Assembly (NCBI RefSeq): GCF_006152065.1
Contig: NZ_VDFW01000019.1
Span: 1-64,000 of the forward strand
Reading direction: 5' to 3'
Length of the DNA stretch: 64,000 bases
Source of the DNA: Amycolatopsis alkalitolerans
GTDB taxonomy: Bacteria; Actinomycetota; Actinomycetes; Mycobacteriales; Pseudonocardiaceae
Shown here: positions 17,582 to 26,025 of the stretch, in pieces
Layout of the letters: every line of letters starts with the position of its first letter
Numbering within the stretch: the stretch's first letter is position 1
Notes under the pieces: model-generated
What the model was told of the DNA's origin: nothing
What the model saw: only the letters and a program-made list of their open reading frames with translations
Database searches by the model: none
Program-made: the position numbers and the translations under genes

Positions 17582-18199
17582 GTGGCTCGTTCCGTCAAGA
17601 CCCGCTCGGGGTATCGGCAAGAACAGGCGGCGGCGACACGCCGGCGCATCGCGGAAGCCGCCCGCGGGCTTTTCGCCAAGAACGGCTACGGGGCCACCAG
17701 CATGGACGCGATCGCGGCCGAGGCGGGGGTCGCCGTTCGCACGGTGTACTCCGCGTTCGGCGCGAAGCGCGAAATCCTGTCCGTGATCTGCGAGCACTGG
17801 CTCGAACGGGCGCTGGCCAGGGAGCGGGCCGAGGAGGTGCTCGCCGAACCGGACCCGGTCCGCAGACTGCGCGGCGCCGCGGGCTGGCTGCGCGGCCTCT
17901 ACACCGCCGGGTTCGACGTGGTGTTGATCTTCGAGGCCGCCACGGACGAAAGCGCCGAGACGCGTGCGTTGCTGCGCGCGAAACTGGCCGGGCGCAACGA
18001 GGTCATGGACGCGATGATCGCGTCACTCGGGGAACATCTGGCCGTTCCGGTGACCGAGGCGCAAGCCGTCTACCGAGCGCTGGCCGCCCCGGGCGTGTAC
18101 CGCGAACTGGTTGAGGACTCCGGATGGACACCCGACGACTTCGAGCGCTGGGTCGGGGACAACCTGGAGCGGCATCTGCTCGGCAACCGGGGTTTGTGA
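17582..18199 (+). CDS. TetR-family repressor
   Basis: The protein has 205 residues. The N-terminal HTH spans about 15-65 (RRRIAEAARGLFAKNGYG, MDAIAAEAGVAVRTVYSAFG). The C-terminal ligand domain is not assignable to an inducer. GTG 17582 lies 6 bases after TACTGT, so the mRNA is probably leaderless. It likely represses itself and the divergent SnoaL-like gene through the operators at 17522-17568. Confidence 0.88.
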   Translation: MARSVKTRSGYRQEQAAATRRRIAEAARGLFAKNGYGATSMDAIAAEAGVAVRTVYSAFGAKREILSVICEHWLERALARERAEEVLAEPDPVRRLRGAAGWLRGLYTAGFDVVLIFEAATDESAETRALLRAKLAGRNEVMDAMIASLGEHLAVPVTEAQAVYRALAAPGVYRELVEDSGWTPDDFERWVGDNLERHLLGNRGL

Positions 18200-18228
18200 G
18201 CCCCTCTCCCACTGGATCCACCGCGCCG

Positions 18229-18242
18229 ATAATGTACATTAT
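18229..18242. promoter_or_regulatory. orphan perfect palindrome ATAATGTACATTAT
   Basis: A 14-base perfect palindrome, strongly AT rich in a GC-rich setting, lies between two convergent gene ends. The form ATGT...ACAT resembles PadR/TetR-type operators. No promoter or start near it is obvious, so it may be a relic or a site for an unseen small transcript. Confidence 0.5.
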
Positions 18243-18257
18243 GTTAAGTAGAAGCTC

Positions 18258-19010
18258 TCAGGGTCGCTCACCGCGAACGACCGTCGCTCCACTGTCCTCG
18301 CAGGTGGCGACCGACGGGATGAGGCCCGCGCCGGAGAACGCTTTCACCGCCGCCGGGGCCTGGCGCTCACTCGTCTCGACGAAGAGATGCCCGCCTCGCG
18401 CCAGCCACTGCGGCGCCTCATTCGCCACGCGGCGCAGGATCGACAGCCCGTCGGGACCCCCGTCGAGCGCGGCCCGCGGTTCGTGCACGCGCGCCTCCGG
18501 CGGCATGGTGGCGATCGCATCCGTTGGCACATAAGGAACGTTCGCGACGAGAATGGTGACGCGGCCACGAAGTTCAGCCGGCAGCGGCGTGTACAGGTCC
18601 CCCTCGAACACCGGCCCCGGCACGTTCCGGCGCGCGCAGCGAACCGCGACGGGATCGACGTCCGCCGCGTACAGCGAGACATCCGGCACCTCGGCCGCGA
18701 TCGCCGCCCCGATGGCGCCGGAACCGCAGCACACGTCCACGACCACCGGCGCCTGCCCGGCGACCGCGATCGCTTGCTCCACAAGGAATTCCGTTCGCCG
18801 CCGCGGTACGAACACGCCTGGCTCGACCGCTATCCGCAGCCCGCGGAACCCGGCCCAGCCGAGCACGTACTCCAGCGGCTCCCCCGCGACCCGGCGCGCG
18901 ACGAGCGCGGCCAACTGGGCGCCGTCGGACGCGGCCGACCGCAGCAGAGCCGCTTCGTCCTCGGCGAAGACGCAGCCGGCGTTGCGCAGGGTGGTGACGA
19001 CATCGGACAT
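18258..19010 (-). CDS. PrmC-like putative protein-glutamine N5-methyltransferase
   Basis: The protein has 250 residues. Class I SAM motif I is VVDVCCGSGAIGAAIA (about 89-104), and the active-site loop reads ANVPYVP instead of the NPPY of PrmC/HemK. This variant is typical of the actinobacterial PrmC-like subfamily. The partner release factor or other protein substrate is unknown. It is convergent with tetR and lies upstream of nothing it clearly serves. Confidence 0.8.
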   Translation of the reverse strand: MSDVVTTLRNAGCVFAEDEAALLRSAASDGAQLAALVARRVAGEPLEYVLGWAGFRGLRIAVEPGVFVPRRRTEFLVEQAIAVAGQAPVVVDVCCGSGAIGAAIAAEVPDVSLYAADVDPVAVRCARRNVPGPVFEGDLYTPLPAELRGRVTILVANVPYVPTDAIATMPPEARVHEPRAALDGGPDGLSILRRVANEAPQWLARGGHLFVETSERQAPAAVKAFSGAGLIPSVATCEDSGATVVRGERP

Positions 19011-19043
19011 GATCTGCCGGCAACAATAGCCGAACCGGGTAAG

Positions 19044-20132
19044 TCAGCCACGCAGCACGTAGAACCGCCAGAAGTCGTTCTCGATGGGAGCCACCTCGAA
19101 CTCGGCGAATCCGGCTTCCCGCGCCCACCGTTCGAGCGTGGGCGCGCGGAGCATCGTGCCGTTGGCTTCCACCGGACGCTCGGCGAGGGTCGCGGGCAGG
19201 CAGTGCACCACACTCCAGCCGAACTGGAATCGCTCGAGCAGGCCGGCGTTCACCACCAGATCGTCCGCCACCTTCTCGTCACCGACGAGCACGGCGCCGT
19301 CCTCGTTCAGCGAGGCCCGGGCCGTGCGTAGCACGCCGACCGGATCCCCCATGTCGTGCAGCGCCTCGAACACGGTGACCAGGTCATACGATCCGGCGGA
19401 CGCGTCAAGGGCGGCGTCCCCGGCAGCGAACGTGATCCGGTCGTCCAGGCCTTCGGCGGCGGCCTCCGACCGTGCCTCGCCGACCGACGCTTCGTCGAGA
19501 TCGACGCCGCGCACTACCGCGGCCGAGTAGGCTCGCGCGATCGCGATACTCGACTGGCCGCGCCCGCAGCCGACGTCCAGCACCCGCGCGCCTGGCTCGC
19601 GCAACCGCCGGTCGATCCGCGGGACGGCGGCCAGCCAGCCGGCGAGATCGTGGCGGAACATCGGCCGGTTCAAGTCGCCGATCCCCTGCCGCAGCGCCCG
19701 CCCGTACGCCGAGTACGGCACCCCGCCGCCCGTGCGGTAGGCGTCCAGCAGATCGGGGACCACCGGCCCGACACCGGCGACGGCACTCGCGACGGCGCCG
19801 GCGAAGTACGGGCTGTCGTTGTCGAGCAGCACCTCGGCGTGCGCCCGCGACAGTCCGTAGCGTCGCTCGCCGGCGGGCGCGGCGGGATCGGCGCACTCGA
19901 CGTACCCCGAGGTGGCCTGCTGTTCCAGCCATTCGCGCGCGTACCGCGGCGCGACGCCCGCCCGCTCGGCCACTTCCTCGAAGGTCGCCTCACCCAGGCC
20001 GGCCAGCGTCCGGTAAAGCCCGAGCGCCGTGCCCAGGTACACGCTCAGCGTCTCCAGCGCGCGCGTCGCGTCCTCGATCAGCCGCTCCGCCAGTGCCTCT
20101 CGCGCGTCCGTGTTCGTCACGAGCTCAGTCAT
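19044..20132 (-). CDS. class I SAM methyltransferase with N-terminal winged helix
   Basis: The protein has 362 residues. Residues about 15-105 form a winged-helix-type dimerisation region (FEEVAERAGVAPRYAREWLEQQ), followed by motif I ARVLDVGCGRGQSSIAIA at about 188-205 and VTVFEALHDM. The layout resembles small-molecule O/C/N-methyltransferases and some regulatory SAM proteins. Substrate unknown. It stands alone between the PrmC-like gene and an NTF2-like gene. Confidence 0.8.
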   Translation of the reverse strand: MTELVTNTDAREALAERLIEDATRALETLSVYLGTALGLYRTLAGLGEATFEEVAERAGVAPRYAREWLEQQATSGYVECADPAAPAGERRYGLSRAHAEVLLDNDSPYFAGAVASAVAGVGPVVPDLLDAYRTGGGVPYSAYGRALRQGIGDLNRPMFRHDLAGWLAAVPRIDRRLREPGARVLDVGCGRGQSSIAIARAYSAAVVRGVDLDEASVGEARSEAAAEGLDDRITFAAGDAALDASAGSYDLVTVFEALHDMGDPVGVLRTARASLNEDGAVLVGDEKVADDLVVNAGLLERFQFGWSVVHCLPATLAERPVEANGTMLRAPTLERWAREAGFAEFEVAPIENDFWRFYVLRG

Positions 20133-20217
20133 GCCGCACCTCCTGGCGCGCTATCCGCCCGATATCCCCATGTCGGACATCATGCGCCGGCGGCATGCCG
20201 GTGTCGACGGCGGCGAG

Positions 20218-20565
20218 TCAGGCGCCCTTCGTCTCCGGCCGGTCCATGATGCGCAGCCACGTTCCGTCGGGCTGGCGGCGCGCCACCTGGACCCGGCCGC
20301 CGGTGCCGTCGGCCGGCCGGGTGGACGTGAGTGCGAGGTCGCCGTAGCGGAGCGTCGGCAGCGGATCCTCGAACTGGAACCGGGGCGCCTGCTCGAGCAT
20401 CTGCTCGAAGACGGCGAGGATCGCGTCCCGGCCCACGGTGGTGGAGCCCGGCGGGAAGGCCAGGACGGCGTCGGGTGCGTACAACTCGGCGAGGCCTTTC
20501 GCGTCGCCGGCCTTGGCCCGCTCGACGAAGAGGCGGGCCAGGTCTTCGGGTTCGTATGCGGTCAT
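20218..20565 (-). CDS. NTF2-like (nuclear transport factor 2 family) protein
   Basis: The protein has 115 residues from ATG 20565. LARLFVERAKAGDAKGLAELYAPDAV followed by VGRDAILAVFEQML and a beta-rich C-terminus are the SnoaL/NTF2 fold. Such proteins are often enzymes or ligand binders of unknown substrate. It is divergent from the LysR gene 70 bases away, which is likely its regulator. Confidence 0.78.
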   Translation of the reverse strand: MTAYEPEDLARLFVERAKAGDAKGLAELYAPDAVLAFPPGSTTVGRDAILAVFEQMLEQAPRFQFEDPLPTLRYGDLALTSTRPADGTGGRVQVARRQPDGTWLRIMDRPETKGA

Positions 20566-20621
20566 ACGTCCAGGGTGCGGCTGGACACCGCATAAGTCCA
20601 AGAGCTAGTTGTGCTACGTCC

Positions 20622-20627
20622 TAGAAT
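20622..20627 (+). promoter_or_regulatory. -10 box of leaderless lysR
   Basis: TAGAAT followed after 8 bases by ATG 20636. The 70-base divergent region would also hold the LysR binding site, though no single clear T-N11-A site stands out. Confidence 0.55.
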
Positions 20628-20635
20628 CAGCGGTT

Positions 20636-21529
20636 ATGGAACTGCGGCAGCTCGAGTACTTCGTGACCGTGGCCGAAGAAGGCAGCTTCACGCGCGCGGC
20701 CGAAAAGGTGCATGTGGCCCAGCCCGGGGTCAGCGCTCAGATCCGCCGCCTGGAGCGGGAGTTCGGGCAGGAGTTGCTGGACCGTTCGGGGCGTTCGGTG
20801 CGGTTGACCGAGGTCGGCACCGCGGTGCTGCCGTATGCCCGCGCCGCGCTCGCCGCGGTGGCCGGTGCGCGCCTCGCCGTGGACGAGCTGACCGGCCTGG
20901 TGCGTGGCCATGTCGCGGTGGGCATGGTGACTTCGCACGGCGTGGATCTGCCCGGGCTGCTCGCGCGCTTCCATCGCGATCATCCAGCGGTCGAGATCAC
21001 TCTCACCGAGGGCAACTCCGACGTGCTGGCCGCCTCGCTGCGCGATGGGCGGCTGGACGCGGCGATCGTTTCGCTCGGCACCGCTCCCCCGGCCGATCTG
21101 GATCATCTCGTGGTCACCGACGAGGCGATCACCGCCGCGGTCGCGGTGGACCACGAACTGGCGCGCCACCACGAGATCACCCTCGACGACTTGCGCGACC
21201 GATCGTTGATCTGCCTGCCGCCCGGCTCCGGGATCCGGTCACACCTGGACAGCGCCTGCGCGCGAGCGGGGTTCACCGCGAAGGTCGCCTTCGAGGCCGG
21301 CCACCCCCTGGCACTCGCGCAGCTCGCGGCGCGCGGGCTCGGTATCGCGATCCTGCCCGATTCCGTGGCACGCAACCAGGAAGGCCTGCACCCGCTGGCC
21401 ATCGTCAAGCCGCGCTTACGCGGGAAGCTGGTCTTCGCGTGGCGCGCGGATGGTCCGGCGAGCCCGGCCGCGCGGGCGCTGCTGGCGCTCGCACGCCGCA
21501 CTCTGGGGAAGGAAGACGTCATCGATTGA
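20636..21529 (+). CDS. LysR-family transcriptional regulator
   Basis: The protein has 297 residues. The N-terminal winged HTH is canonical (MELRQLEYFVTVAEEGSFTRAAEKVHVAQPGVS), and a periplasmic-binding-like effector domain fills residues 90-290. The inducer is unknown. It probably controls the divergent NTF2-like gene at 20218. About 130 bases without a gene follow. Confidence 0.9.
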   Translation: MELRQLEYFVTVAEEGSFTRAAEKVHVAQPGVSAQIRRLEREFGQELLDRSGRSVRLTEVGTAVLPYARAALAAVAGARLAVDELTGLVRGHVAVGMVTSHGVDLPGLLARFHRDHPAVEITLTEGNSDVLAASLRDGRLDAAIVSLGTAPPADLDHLVVTDEAITAAVAVDHELARHHEITLDDLRDRSLICLPPGSGIRSHLDSACARAGFTAKVAFEAGHPLALAQLAARGLGIAILPDSVARNQEGLHPLAIVKPRLRGKLVFAWRADGPASPAARALLALARRTLGKEDVID

Positions 21530-21663
21530 CGCGGCGTGGGAGCGACGACGCGAGGTGGCCCACTCTCTCCCCGGAGAGCGCGGCCGGGCGCTCATCGCGT
21601 GGTCGCTGATCTGCATCACTTCGGGCTTCGCGTCCGCTGGCGAGATCGCCTGAGCCGCGATGC

Positions 21664-22839
21664 TCAGGTGTGGGCGCCACCTGGCCGGGTGGCGTCCAGA
21701 AGTGTGCGCAGCCGGGGCGGCAGGTCGGCCGGCTGCTCGGCGAGCGCGGTGAGGATGCCTTCCCGTAGCTCGGTCAGCCGGCCGGACACCGAATCCCGGT
21801 CCCGTCCGGCTGAGGCGGCGGTCGCCCGGGCCTCGTTCGCGGTCGCCTGGTCGCGGGCCTGGGCGCTGGTCAGTTCGCTGACCTCGTGACGGACGGCCGT
21901 GAGCGCCGTTTCGTGCTCGTGCCGGAGCGCGGCGATTCGCCGGTCGTGTTCGGTCCGAAGCTGGACCCGGGCGTCCTCATCGCGCGCGCGGAGGTCGGCC
22001 AGCGCCTGTTCGTGCCGGTCACGCAGGTGCGCGACTTCGTTCGTGTGCCGCTCCGAGAGTTCACGCAGATCGCTCTCCAGGCTGCGAGCGCGAGCGTGCG
22101 CGGCCTCGGCTTCGCCGGCGCGGGCGGATACTTGCGCCGTCAGGTCCTCGAGACGTTCGGCCGCGCGTTCAGCCCCCTGGCCGAGGCGGTGCACCTGCTC
22201 CCCCAGTGCCTCGGCCTTGCCGAGCGCGGCGATGCGATCGGTGTGCGCCTGCTGCGCCTGCTGGCGGTCGGCCGCCGCTCGCCGCTCCGCTTCGGTGGCG
22301 CGGGACTCCGCCTCCCCGGCACGCTCCTCAGCGTCCGCGGCCGCACTCTCCGCGGCTTCGGCCCGCGCTTCGGCCGCGGCTGCCTCGGCCACCGCCTTTT
22401 CGCGCGCCTGCTCGGCTGTTTCCGCGCGTTCACGGGCGGCCGCGACCTCCTCGTCGAGCCGGCCGCCGAGCGCGGTGAGGCTGTGCCGGAGCGGGTTGAT
22501 CTCAGCCAGCGCGCGGCTGATGTCACGCCCCAATCCGGCCACGTCGAACCCGGGGAACGCGGATCCGTAGGCGGCGTGCACGACCTGATCGGCCTCGTCG
22601 AGCCGGGCGCAGGTGACCTCGCGGCCCTTCTCGTCGACCGCCCACACGTGATCACAGAAGTCGGCCGTCCGGCCGCGTCCGCCCAAGCCGCGGCGAGGGT
22701 ACCGGCGGCAGTACCCGCACAACCCAGGGTCCATCGGCCGCTCCCGGCGCCCGTCCGCATCGCGCCTCGGCGGCGCCGGGGCCCGCTCCTCCCCCACTTC
22801 GGGGCTCTGACCTGCGGTTTCTTCCTCGCTCTTCAGCAC
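21664..22839 (-). CDS. zinc-motif plus long coiled-coil protein
   Basis: The protein has 391 residues. After a charged N-terminus, residues 41-78 carry CGYCRRYPRRG and FCDHVWAVD, then TCARLDEA, a possible four-cysteine zinc site. Residues about 125-370 are an almost unbroken Ala/Glu/Arg coiled coil with heptad character. No enzyme domain is seen. The GTG start is fixed by a leaderless -10 (TAGACT, 22852-22847 minus strand). It lies beside an AT-rich palindrome-filled region and the remnants near the recombinase, so it may belong to a former integrated element (inference). Confidence 0.65.
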   Translation of the reverse strand: MLKSEEETAGQSPEVGEERAPAPPRRDADGRRERPMDPGLCGYCRRYPRRGLGGRGRTADFCDHVWAVDEKGREVTCARLDEADQVVHAAYGSAFPGFDVAGLGRDISRALAEINPLRHSLTALGGRLDEEVAAARERAETAEQAREKAVAEAAAAEARAEAAESAAADAEERAGEAESRATEAERRAAADRQQAQQAHTDRIAALGKAEALGEQVHRLGQGAERAAERLEDLTAQVSARAGEAEAAHARARSLESDLRELSERHTNEVAHLRDRHEQALADLRARDEDARVQLRTEHDRRIAALRHEHETALTAVRHEVSELTSAQARDQATANEARATAASAGRDRDSVSGRLTELREGILTALAEQPADLPPRLRTLLDATRPGGAHT

Positions 22840-22846
22840 GCCAGCC

Positions 22847-22938
22847 AGTCTACTTCATTTTTATTAGTGATTGTTAATCGCTGTTTATTAATCATTAATT
22901 TGACCGTGCTTGATCCGCGATAATCACGGTTATCGCGG
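22847..22938. promoter_or_regulatory. AT-rich palindromic control region
   Basis: It holds GATTGTTAATC, TTATTAATCATTAA and, at 22916-22937, CGCGATAA-N6-TTATCGCG, besides the -10 box TAGACT for the coiled-coil gene (22852-22847, minus). Base composition is far below the surrounding GC. The palindromes look like operators for a dimeric regulator. Confidence 0.6.
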
Positions 22939-22994
22939 GACAGGGGTGGACCCTTCGCCAGTGGGGAGGGTTTAGCGTTCGGTGAGGTGAGAAC

Positions 22995-23033
22995 ATGCGG
23001 ATCGGTGAGCTTGCCCGCCGCGCCGATGTGCAC
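22995..23033 (+). pseudogene. probable MerR N-terminal fragment
   Basis: The ATG frame starts MRIGELARRADV, a MerR-family opening, but the HTH does not continue. Downstream a different frame (about 23054-23131, ending at a TGA) reads like a protein C-terminus (CPASLAGYLDAIDGPR). It may be a heavily shortened MerR-type gene. Only the first dozen residues support this. Confidence 0.35.
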
Positions 23034-23192
23034 GATGTCCGGCTCACGCGTGAGATCCGGGCGCTCAGCAAGCGCGGACGAGTGTCCCGCCTCGCTGGCC
23101 GGGTACCTGGACGCCATCGACGGGCCACGCTGATCTCTCACCTGCACAAGGCCGGCAACCACACCGCATCAGCCGGTGAGCGAGGAGATCCG

Positions 23193-23566
23193 GTGAACGA
23201 CTACCAGACGCTGCCCGACGACCTGCCGGTGCCCGAGAACGACGGCGCGGCGGACCACCTGCCCGGGACGAACGCACCGCGCCTGGCGTTTCCGGGCACG
23301 GCTGGCACGACGATCCACCTCGGAGCATTGGGCACCGGCCGCACCGTGCTCTACCTGTACCTGCTCACCGGCCGCCCGGGCATCGACCTGCCCTCGGGTT
23401 GGGACTCGATCCCGGGAGCGCGCGGCTGCACCCTGAAGCGTGCGGTTTCCGCGACCACTTCCAGGACCTGCGCGAGGCCGGCGCGGCCGGCGTGTTCGGC
23501 TTGTCCAGCCAGGACACCGGCTACCAGCGTGAGGTCGTCGAGCGGCTGCGACTGCCGTTCCAGTGA
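23193..23566 (+). pseudogene. frameshifted, C-terminally truncated peroxiredoxin
   Basis: GTG 23193 after GAGGAG starts a BCP/AhpC-like sequence: LPDDLPVPENDGAADHLPG, then LTGRPGIDLPSGWDSIPG and GARGCT. At about 23431-23434 one C appears to be missing; in the next frame the expected PEACGFRDHFQDLREAG and GLSSQDTGYQREVVERL follow to a TGA at 23564. The normal C-terminal third is absent, and SDR sequence begins immediately after. The gene is therefore doubly damaged. Confidence 0.8.
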
Positions 23567-24095
23567 CACCACCGTCTCCGCGCTGGTCCATGCCGCCGCG
23601 ATCGAGGGCATTCACAGCTTGGCGAGCACGACCCGGCAGCAGTTCGACGCGCTGGTCGGGGTCAATTTCGGCGGCCCGTTCTTCCTCACCCAGGCGCTGG
23701 CGCCCCGCCTCGGCGAGGGCTCGGGGGTCGTGTTCGTCGGCAGCGTCTCGGCCCGGCACGGGCGGGAACGCCATGCGGCCTACTCGGCCACCAAAGCCGC
23801 GTTGCTTGGCCTGACCACCAGTCTTGCGGCAGAACTCGCGCCGAAGGTTCGCGTCAATTGCGTCTCCCCCGGCGCCACGGACACGCCGATGTTCGCCCAG
23901 GCCGTCACCGAGTATTTCGGCGGGCTCGATGCGGGCAGCCACGAGACCGTGGCGGTCGCGGAGCAGTCGCGGGTCCTGCTCGGCCGGATCGCCGAACCAG
24001 CGGAGCTCGCCGCCGCGATCGTCTATCTCGCCCTCGACGCCAGCTACAGCACCGGTACCGTCCTCGACGTCGACGGCGGCTATTCCGCCCGCTGA
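23567..24095 (+). pseudogene. 5'-truncated short-chain dehydrogenase (SDR) remnant
   Basis: The frame (continuous with the 22995 ATG) contains LVHAAAIEGIHSLASTTRQQF, the catalytic YSATKAALLG, VRVNCVSPGATDTPM and the usual end TGTVLDVDGGY. The N-terminal 70-80 residues with the NAD-binding Gly motif are missing. It is fused to the peroxiredoxin remnant, so a deletion probably joined two genes. A functional protein is unlikely without the cofactor site. Confidence 0.75.
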
Positions 24096-24207
24096 CCAGC
24101 CCGCGTGAGTGGCAGCGTGAGAGTGGACGGACGCCGATGTCCACGGCGCGCTCGACGTGCGGACGAGCGCACATCCGCCCTCGACGCCGCCGAGGGACGA
24201 CGCTCGA

Positions 24208-24213
24208 TAAGGT
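24208..24213 (+). promoter_or_regulatory. -10 box of leaderless recombinase gene
   Basis: TAAGGT, 6 bases, ATG 24220. This supports the upstream start over the in-frame ATG further on. Confidence 0.45.
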
Positions 24214-24219
24214 CGGAAC

Positions 24220-25311
24220 ATGGGGCCAGCGCTCGCACCGTATGAGGCGCCGCCGATGCCGGCCCGGCAGCCGGACGAGCGGGCGTTGCGCGCCCTGCTG
24301 GCCGAACTCGTCGCCGGGCTGCCGGCGCTTCCCCGTGATAGCCAGACGGAGCGGTATGGCGCCCGGTCGGTCACCCGCGCCTGGCTGCAGGGCATGACCA
24401 GCCACCAGACCCGCCGCTCCTACTGGCGCGGCCTCGCGCTGTGGCTGTCCTATTGCGACTGGCAGCGCGTCGACCCGCTGGCCGCGCGGATGACCGACGT
24501 CAAGGACTGGATCGCCGAACTGGCCCCGGTCAGCCCGGTCACCCACAACGCGCGGCTGGCCGCGGTGAGCGCCTGGTACACCGAGCTGATCGACAACCGC
24601 GTCCACGACGACAACCCGGCCCGCCTCGTCGCCCGTCACAAGCGCGCCAAGGAATCCCGCACCCGCGCGCTCGGCTACGACGAGCTTGTCGCTCTCCTCG
24701 GGCACGCGCGCGCCAGGGCCGGGCGCGCCGGCACCGAGTCGGCTCTGCGCAACCGGGCGATCCTGGAGATCATGGCGACCACCGGGGTGCGGTCCGGCGC
24801 GATCCTGCACGCGCGGATCGACGACGACCTCGCGATGGATCACGGCCACTGGATCCTCCGGTACGTCAACAAAGGCGGGCATCGCAAGACGGCCGACATC
24901 CTCGGGTTCGCCGAAGAGGCGCTCGCGCGGTACCTCGCCGCCCGAGCCCAGCGCGAGGAGAAGGCCGTGCACGACCTGTCGGGATGGCTCTTCGCCACGC
25001 GCACCGGCACTCCCCTGACCTCACGCGATCTGGGCAATCTGTTCCACGCCACCGCACGGGCGGCCGGTATCGCCGATCCGCACGATGTCGTGCCGCACTC
25101 GATGCGGCATACGGTCCTGACCCTCGGCTACGAGAACGGCGTCGCCATCGAGGATCTGGCTGACCTGGCCGGTCACGAGAGCACCGCGACCACGCTGCTC
25201 TACGTCCGCCGCAGCCGTCGCCGCCAGACGACCCAGCTGCTGGCGGATCTCGTCGGCGAACGTCCGGTGCCGGCGGAGCGCCCGCATCTGCGGGTTGTGC
25301 GTTCGGGCTAG
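24220..25311 (+). CDS. tyrosine recombinase / integrase (XerC/D-like)
   Basis: The protein has 363 residues. A SAM-like core-binding domain (about 55-145) precedes the catalytic domain. The first Arg is in TTGVRSGAI, a candidate Lys in VNKGGHRK, the HxxR motif in HSMRHT, and the second His and Tyr nucleophile in LAGHESTATTLLYV. The full set suggests activity. Housekeeping XerC/XerD are usually about 300 residues; this is longer and sits beside gene wreckage, so an orphan element integrase is possible. No att core was found. Confidence 0.85.
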   Translation: MGPALAPYEAPPMPARQPDERALRALLAELVAGLPALPRDSQTERYGARSVTRAWLQGMTSHQTRRSYWRGLALWLSYCDWQRVDPLAARMTDVKDWIAELAPVSPVTHNARLAAVSAWYTELIDNRVHDDNPARLVARHKRAKESRTRALGYDELVALLGHARARAGRAGTESALRNRAILEIMATTGVRSGAILHARIDDDLAMDHGHWILRYVNKGGHRKTADILGFAEEALARYLAARAQREEKAVHDLSGWLFATRTGTPLTSRDLGNLFHATARAAGIADPHDVVPHSMRHTVLTLGYENGVAIEDLADLAGHESTATTLLYVRRSRRRQTTQLLADLVGERPVPAERPHLRVVRSG

Positions 25312-25370
25312 CGCGATGAGTTCCGCGCACCGGCTGGGTCTATCCGAGCGACAGACCTGGAGGTGTGAGC

Positions 25371-25976
25371 ATGGGCAAAGTGATCGCGGACATCTCGATG
25401 TCGCTGGACGGATACGTCACCGCACGCGGCGTCGACCTGGAACATGGCCTCGGCATCGGCGGCGAGGCGATCCACGCGTGGGTGCTCGAGCAACCCCGCT
25501 CCCCCGTCGACGACGCCGTGCTGGCGGACAGCTTCACCAGGACAGGCACGGTGGTGATGGGACGCCGACTGTACGACATCGTGGACGGCCCGCACGGCTG
25601 GAGCGACGACATCGGGTACGGATACGACCAGAACCAGTCGGCCGCGCCGCCGTGCTACGTCGTCACCCACCAGCCGCCTGCGCAGGTGCGACTCGCGCAC
25701 AGGTTCCGGTTCGTGACCGAGGGAGTGGCCGAGGCCGTCGCACAGGCCCGTGCGGCCGCGGGCGACAAGGACGTCGTCGTCATGGGCGGCGCGAACGTCG
25801 TCGACCAATGCCTGGCGGCGGCGCTGGTCGACGAGCTCCACCTTCACCTGTCACCGCTGATTCTCGGCGGGGGCACCCGGCTGTTCGAGCTCGCCGGCCC
25901 GACCACACTGGTGCAGCGGAAGGTCACCGAGTCATCGCGGGCGACGCACCTCGTTTACGAGGTCGTCAGGGGTTGA
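25371..25976 (+). CDS. RibD/DHFR-like reductase
   Basis: The protein has 201 residues from ATG 25371, which is well spaced from GGAGG; GTG 25365 is the alternative. The DHFR-like fold of the RibD C-terminal family is visible in GKVIADISMSLDGYV, VVMGRRLYDI, KDVVVMGGANVVDQCLAAALVDELHLHLSPLILGGGTRLF. Such proteins are NADPH-dependent reductases of unknown substrate. It is followed by a perfect hairpin terminator. Confidence 0.87.
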   Translation: MGKVIADISMSLDGYVTARGVDLEHGLGIGGEAIHAWVLEQPRSPVDDAVLADSFTRTGTVVMGRRLYDIVDGPHGWSDDIGYGYDQNQSAAPPCYVVTHQPPAQVRLAHRFRFVTEGVAEAVAQARAAAGDKDVVVMGGANVVDQCLAAALVDELHLHLSPLILGGGTRLFELAGPTTLVQRKVTESSRATHLVYEVVRG

Positions 25977-25984
25977 ACCTCAAG

Positions 25985-26022
25985 CCGGTGCGCCGGCCGG
26001 GAGACCCGAACCGGCGCACCGG
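25985..26022. terminator. bidirectional hairpin terminator
   Basis: CCGGTGCGCCGG (25985-25996) and its exact inverted copy CCGGCGCACCGG (26011-26022) flank a 14-base loop between two convergent genes. Confidence 0.8.
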
Positions 26023-26025
26023 GTT

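Noticed and set aside
22995-24095. A single 366-residue protein
   Set aside because: The frame joins parts of different families in different native frames; treated as remnants.
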